In this document: in pieces, positions 4,216 to 6,043 of the stretch
How the letters are laid out: every line of letters starts with the position of its first letter
Numbering within the stretch: the first letter of the stretch is position 1
From: Paraeggerthella sp964369725
GTDB lineage: Bacteria; Actinomycetota; Coriobacteriia; Coriobacteriales; Eggerthellaceae
NCBI GenBank assembly: GCA_964369725.1
Contig: CAYJGC010000070.1
Location: 1 to 6,043 of the forward strand
Direction of reading: 5' to 3'
Length of the DNA stretch: 6,043 bases
Program-made: the position numbers and the translations under genes
Notes under the pieces: generated by a model
The model's input: only the letters and a program-made list of their open reading frames with translations
Databases searched by the model: none
Told to the model about the DNA's origin: nothing

Positions 4216-6043
4216 ATGACCAATCTTAGCTTAACCGATATTTTAGGTCCCATCATGGTTGGACCCTCAAGCTCGCACACCGCGGGTGCTCTTCGCATAG
4301 CGGCAATGGCACGACAACTCTGTCACTCTCGACCAGTTTCTGTCGAGTTTTTTCTCTTTGGATCTTTCGCTCACACACATATGGGACATGGCAGCGACAA
4401 AGCACTTGTTGCGGGAATAATGGGATTAGAACCTGATGATTTACGTATTCGTGAATCGTTCAAACTTGCCGAAGAGGCGCATCTTTCGTACTCCTTTATC
4501 GCCCTGCCAGACGCCACCAATTTCGACCATCCTAACACTATCGATATTCGCGTTATTGACGATTTGGGCAATACCGTAGNNNNNNNNNNNNNNNNNNNNN
4601 NNNNNNNNNNNNNNNNNNNNNNNNNNNNNNNNNNNNNNNNNNNNNNNNNNNNNNNNNNNNNNNNNNNNNNNNNNNNNNNGACCATCCTAACACTATCGAT
4701 ATTCGCGTTATTGACGATTTGGGCAATACCGTAGAAGTGCGCGGAGAAAGCATCGGCGGAGGCGCAGCCGTCATCAGAAAAATAAACGACATTGAAGTAT
4801 ATATCACGGGGGAGAATACCAGTATTGTTGTCCGACAGCACGACCAAGCAGGCGTTTTGGCTCATATTGCCTACAGCTTGAGTGTTGCAAGCATCAATAT
4901 TGCCACCACGCGCATGTATCGCGAGCATCGCGGAACAACAGCCTACACCATTTTAGAAACCGACCAAGCAGTAAGCGATAGCATAAAAGCTGCCATCGAA
5001 ACACACCCCGGCATCTACAACGTACGCATTATTCCAAGCGACAATGGAAGCGCTGGCTCACCCACCGAGACACTTGATAGCAATATGAAACAAGACAACG
5101 AGAATTCGCTCCTTTCAGAAGAGATGATTGACGAAGCACTCCAGCGTTTTGATGCGCTCGACTTTACAACAGGGGCTAACTTGCTTTCGCTCTGCGAACA
5201 AGAACGCTTGTGTATTTCAGAGCTCTATCTTGCACGCGAAAAAGCGCTTTCCACAAGTCTTGGAAACCCTGATTCTTCCTTACCCTACCTTGCCAGAGTC
5301 CTTGAAGTAATGCGCGAGTCCGCCACCCATCCCATGACCAACCCCCTTCCCTCTATGGGAGGCCTTATTGGAGGAGAGTCATACAAGCTTCACAACTCCC
5401 CTGGACAACAGGCGTCTCTTGGCGACAAACAGTTGCTGTTTACCACTGCCTACGCCATGGCAGTACTCGAAACAAATGCATCAATGGGGCGCATCGTGGC
5501 TGCCCCAACGGCAGGCTCCGCAGGCGTTGTGCCTGCTGTATTGCTAGCCTTGCAAGACACGCATGGCTTTTCCGATGAAGAAGTCGTACGCGGGCTTGCC
5601 ACTGCCGGCGCTATTGGACACCTTATTACACGCAACGCCACCGTATCAGGCGCCGAAGGAGGTTGCCAAGCAGAAGTGGGATCCGCTGCCGCAATGGCTG
5701 CTGCTGCCGCAGTTCAACTTGCAGGAGGAACGCCTGAACAATGCCTCAATGCAGCAGGAAATGCACTCACAAGCTTGATGGGGTTGGTATGCGACCCTGT
5801 TGCAGGGTTGGTGGAAGTCCCCTGTCAAAAGCGCAACGCTTCTGGCGCTGCAACAGCACTGGTAAGCGCTCAGATTGCCCTTGCTGACATTGGGAACTTC
5901 GTTGATTTTGACCAAACAGTTGAAGCTATGGCGAAGGTAGGTCACTCCCTACCCTTCGAGCTGAGAGAAAGCGCGCTCGGCGGCTTAGCAGCCACCCCAA
6001 CAGCCTGCGCCTATCACCTTGGCTGCGCAGGGTGCTCCAGCTC
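4216..6043 (+). CDS. sdaA: L-serine dehydratase (ammonia-lyase), iron-sulfur-dependent, single-chain beta-ACT-alpha; runs off right edge, interrupted by an artefactual gap
   Basis: A cytoplasmic [4Fe-4S] enzyme converting L-serine to pyruvate and ammonia. The beta domain starts with DILGPIMVGPSSSHTAG (residues 8-24) and continues through HTHMGHGSDKAL to the VRGESIGGG motif. An ACT domain follows (about 150-225, HDQAGVLAHIAYSL...), then a linker of about 25 residues, then the alpha catalytic domain (about 250 onward). Alpha motifs include NPLPSMGGLIGGE, APTAGSAGVVPAVL, SGAEGGCQAEVGSA, a CDPVAGLVEVPC segment and SGAATALVSAQIAL. C432, C474 and C485 have the spacing (42 and 11) I recall for the cluster cysteines of the Legionella enzyme. 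These numbers assume the duplicated 55 bp around the N gap (4580-4679) are merged; as written, the frame shifts at the gap. After merging, 557 residues are visible and the stop is beyond 6043. Fusion of SdaAB-type (beta+ACT) and SdaAA-type (alpha) units in one chain is the unusual trait. Confidence 0.94.
4525..4579. repeat. 55-bp exact duplicate, copy left of the N gap (contig-end overlap)
   Basis: The 55 bases ending exactly at the gap are identical to the 55 bases starting right after it (4680-4734). They encode residues of the beta domain just before the VRGESIGGG motif. Family proteins have no such duplication, so this is the shared end of two contigs. Confidence 0.97.
4580..4679. other. 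Assembly gap of exactly 100 N, most likely artefactual
   Basis: Exactly 100 Ns, the usual placeholder for a gap of unknown size. The flanks are exact 55-bp duplicates abutting the gap on both sides, so the true join is an overlap and no sequence is missing. Deleting 155 bp (the gap plus one copy) restores one open frame: position 4579 joins 4735 to make a GAA codon, giving NTVEVRGESIGGG. Confidence 0.95.
4680..4734. repeat. 55-bp exact duplicate, copy right of the N gap (contig-end overlap)
   Basis: Identical to 4525-4579. Because 155 extra bases are not a multiple of three, this second copy is out of frame with the start of the gene and causes a false stop at 4732-4734. It is a scaffold artefact and not biological. 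Confidence 0.97.

Noticed and set aside
4201..4734. Truncated or frameshifted serine dehydratase (pseudogene) ending at 4734
   Set aside because: The frame break is created by the artefactual gap plus the duplicated 55 bp; collapsing them restores the full frame.
4371..4928. Minus-strand frame crossing the N gap
   Set aside because: Contains 100 Ns and the duplicated contig end, and lies antisense to the serine dehydratase; not real.
5646..5945. 99-aa minus-strand frame opposite the serine dehydratase
   Set aside because: Antisense to the conserved alpha-domain cysteine region; Cys/Ser-rich composition is a by-product of Gly/Ala-rich coding on the other strand.
1..6043. Novel defence, mobile or secondary-metabolite system
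   Set aside because: All five substantial genes belong to well-known transport or metabolic families, with no transposase, integrase, toxin, nuclease or biosynthetic cluster signature.

Overview
The window looks like chromosomal, housekeeping-type DNA from an anaerobic, peptide- and amino-acid-using bacterium. GC content is moderate, roughly half by eye. My best taxonomic guess is the Coriobacteriia (Eggerthella/Cryptobacterium/Slackia-like Actinomycetota). The guess rests on a CBS-domain family II pyrophosphatase without a DRTGG domain, as known from Eggerthella lenta, together with an iron-sulfur L-serine dehydratase. It is an inference; a Clostridia-type host is not excluded. I see no phage, transposase, CRISPR, toxin or defence genes, and no tRNA or rRNA.

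Layout: (1) 1-1183, plus strand: the 3' part of a metal-type ABC transporter ATPase gene, overlapping by ATGA with a complete ABC-3 family membrane permease gene. Together they form a zinc/manganese-type uptake system whose binding protein and ATPase N-terminus lie to the left, outside the window. (2) 1184-1500: a 317-bp non-coding region between convergent genes. It holds two hairpins (candidate terminators) and a degenerate 70-bp-period direct repeat. (3) 1501-3994, minus strand: a two-gene operon read right to left, ppaC (CBS-regulated Mn-dependent pyrophosphatase) followed 10 nt later by an M20-family PepT-like peptidase. (4) 3995-4215: a 221-bp divergent intergenic region with two clear inverted repeats, one of them just upstream of the serine dehydratase start. 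(5) 4216-6043, plus strand: a single-chain iron-sulfur L-serine dehydratase in the order beta domain, ACT domain, alpha (catalytic) domain. It runs off the right edge very near its probable C-terminus.

The most consequential observation concerns the assembly. Exactly 100 Ns (4580-4679) interrupt the dehydratase gene, and the 55 bases before the gap (4525-4579) are repeated exactly in the 55 bases after it (4680-4734). Merging the two copies removes both the gap and an apparent frameshift, leaving one intact reading frame across the conserved family motif. The gap is therefore almost certainly a missed contig overlap, and the gene is not broken.

Functionally, the peptidase and serine dehydratase fit peptide and amino-acid fermentation (serine to pyruvate plus ammonia). 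The pyrophosphatase removes PPi from biosynthesis under adenine-nucleotide control, and the transporter supplies Zn/Mn, which the metal-dependent pyrophosphatase and peptidase could use. I find no convincing undescribed system. The items most worth checking are the assembly artefact, the fused dehydratase architecture, the two operator-like palindromes and the repeats at 1231-1329.
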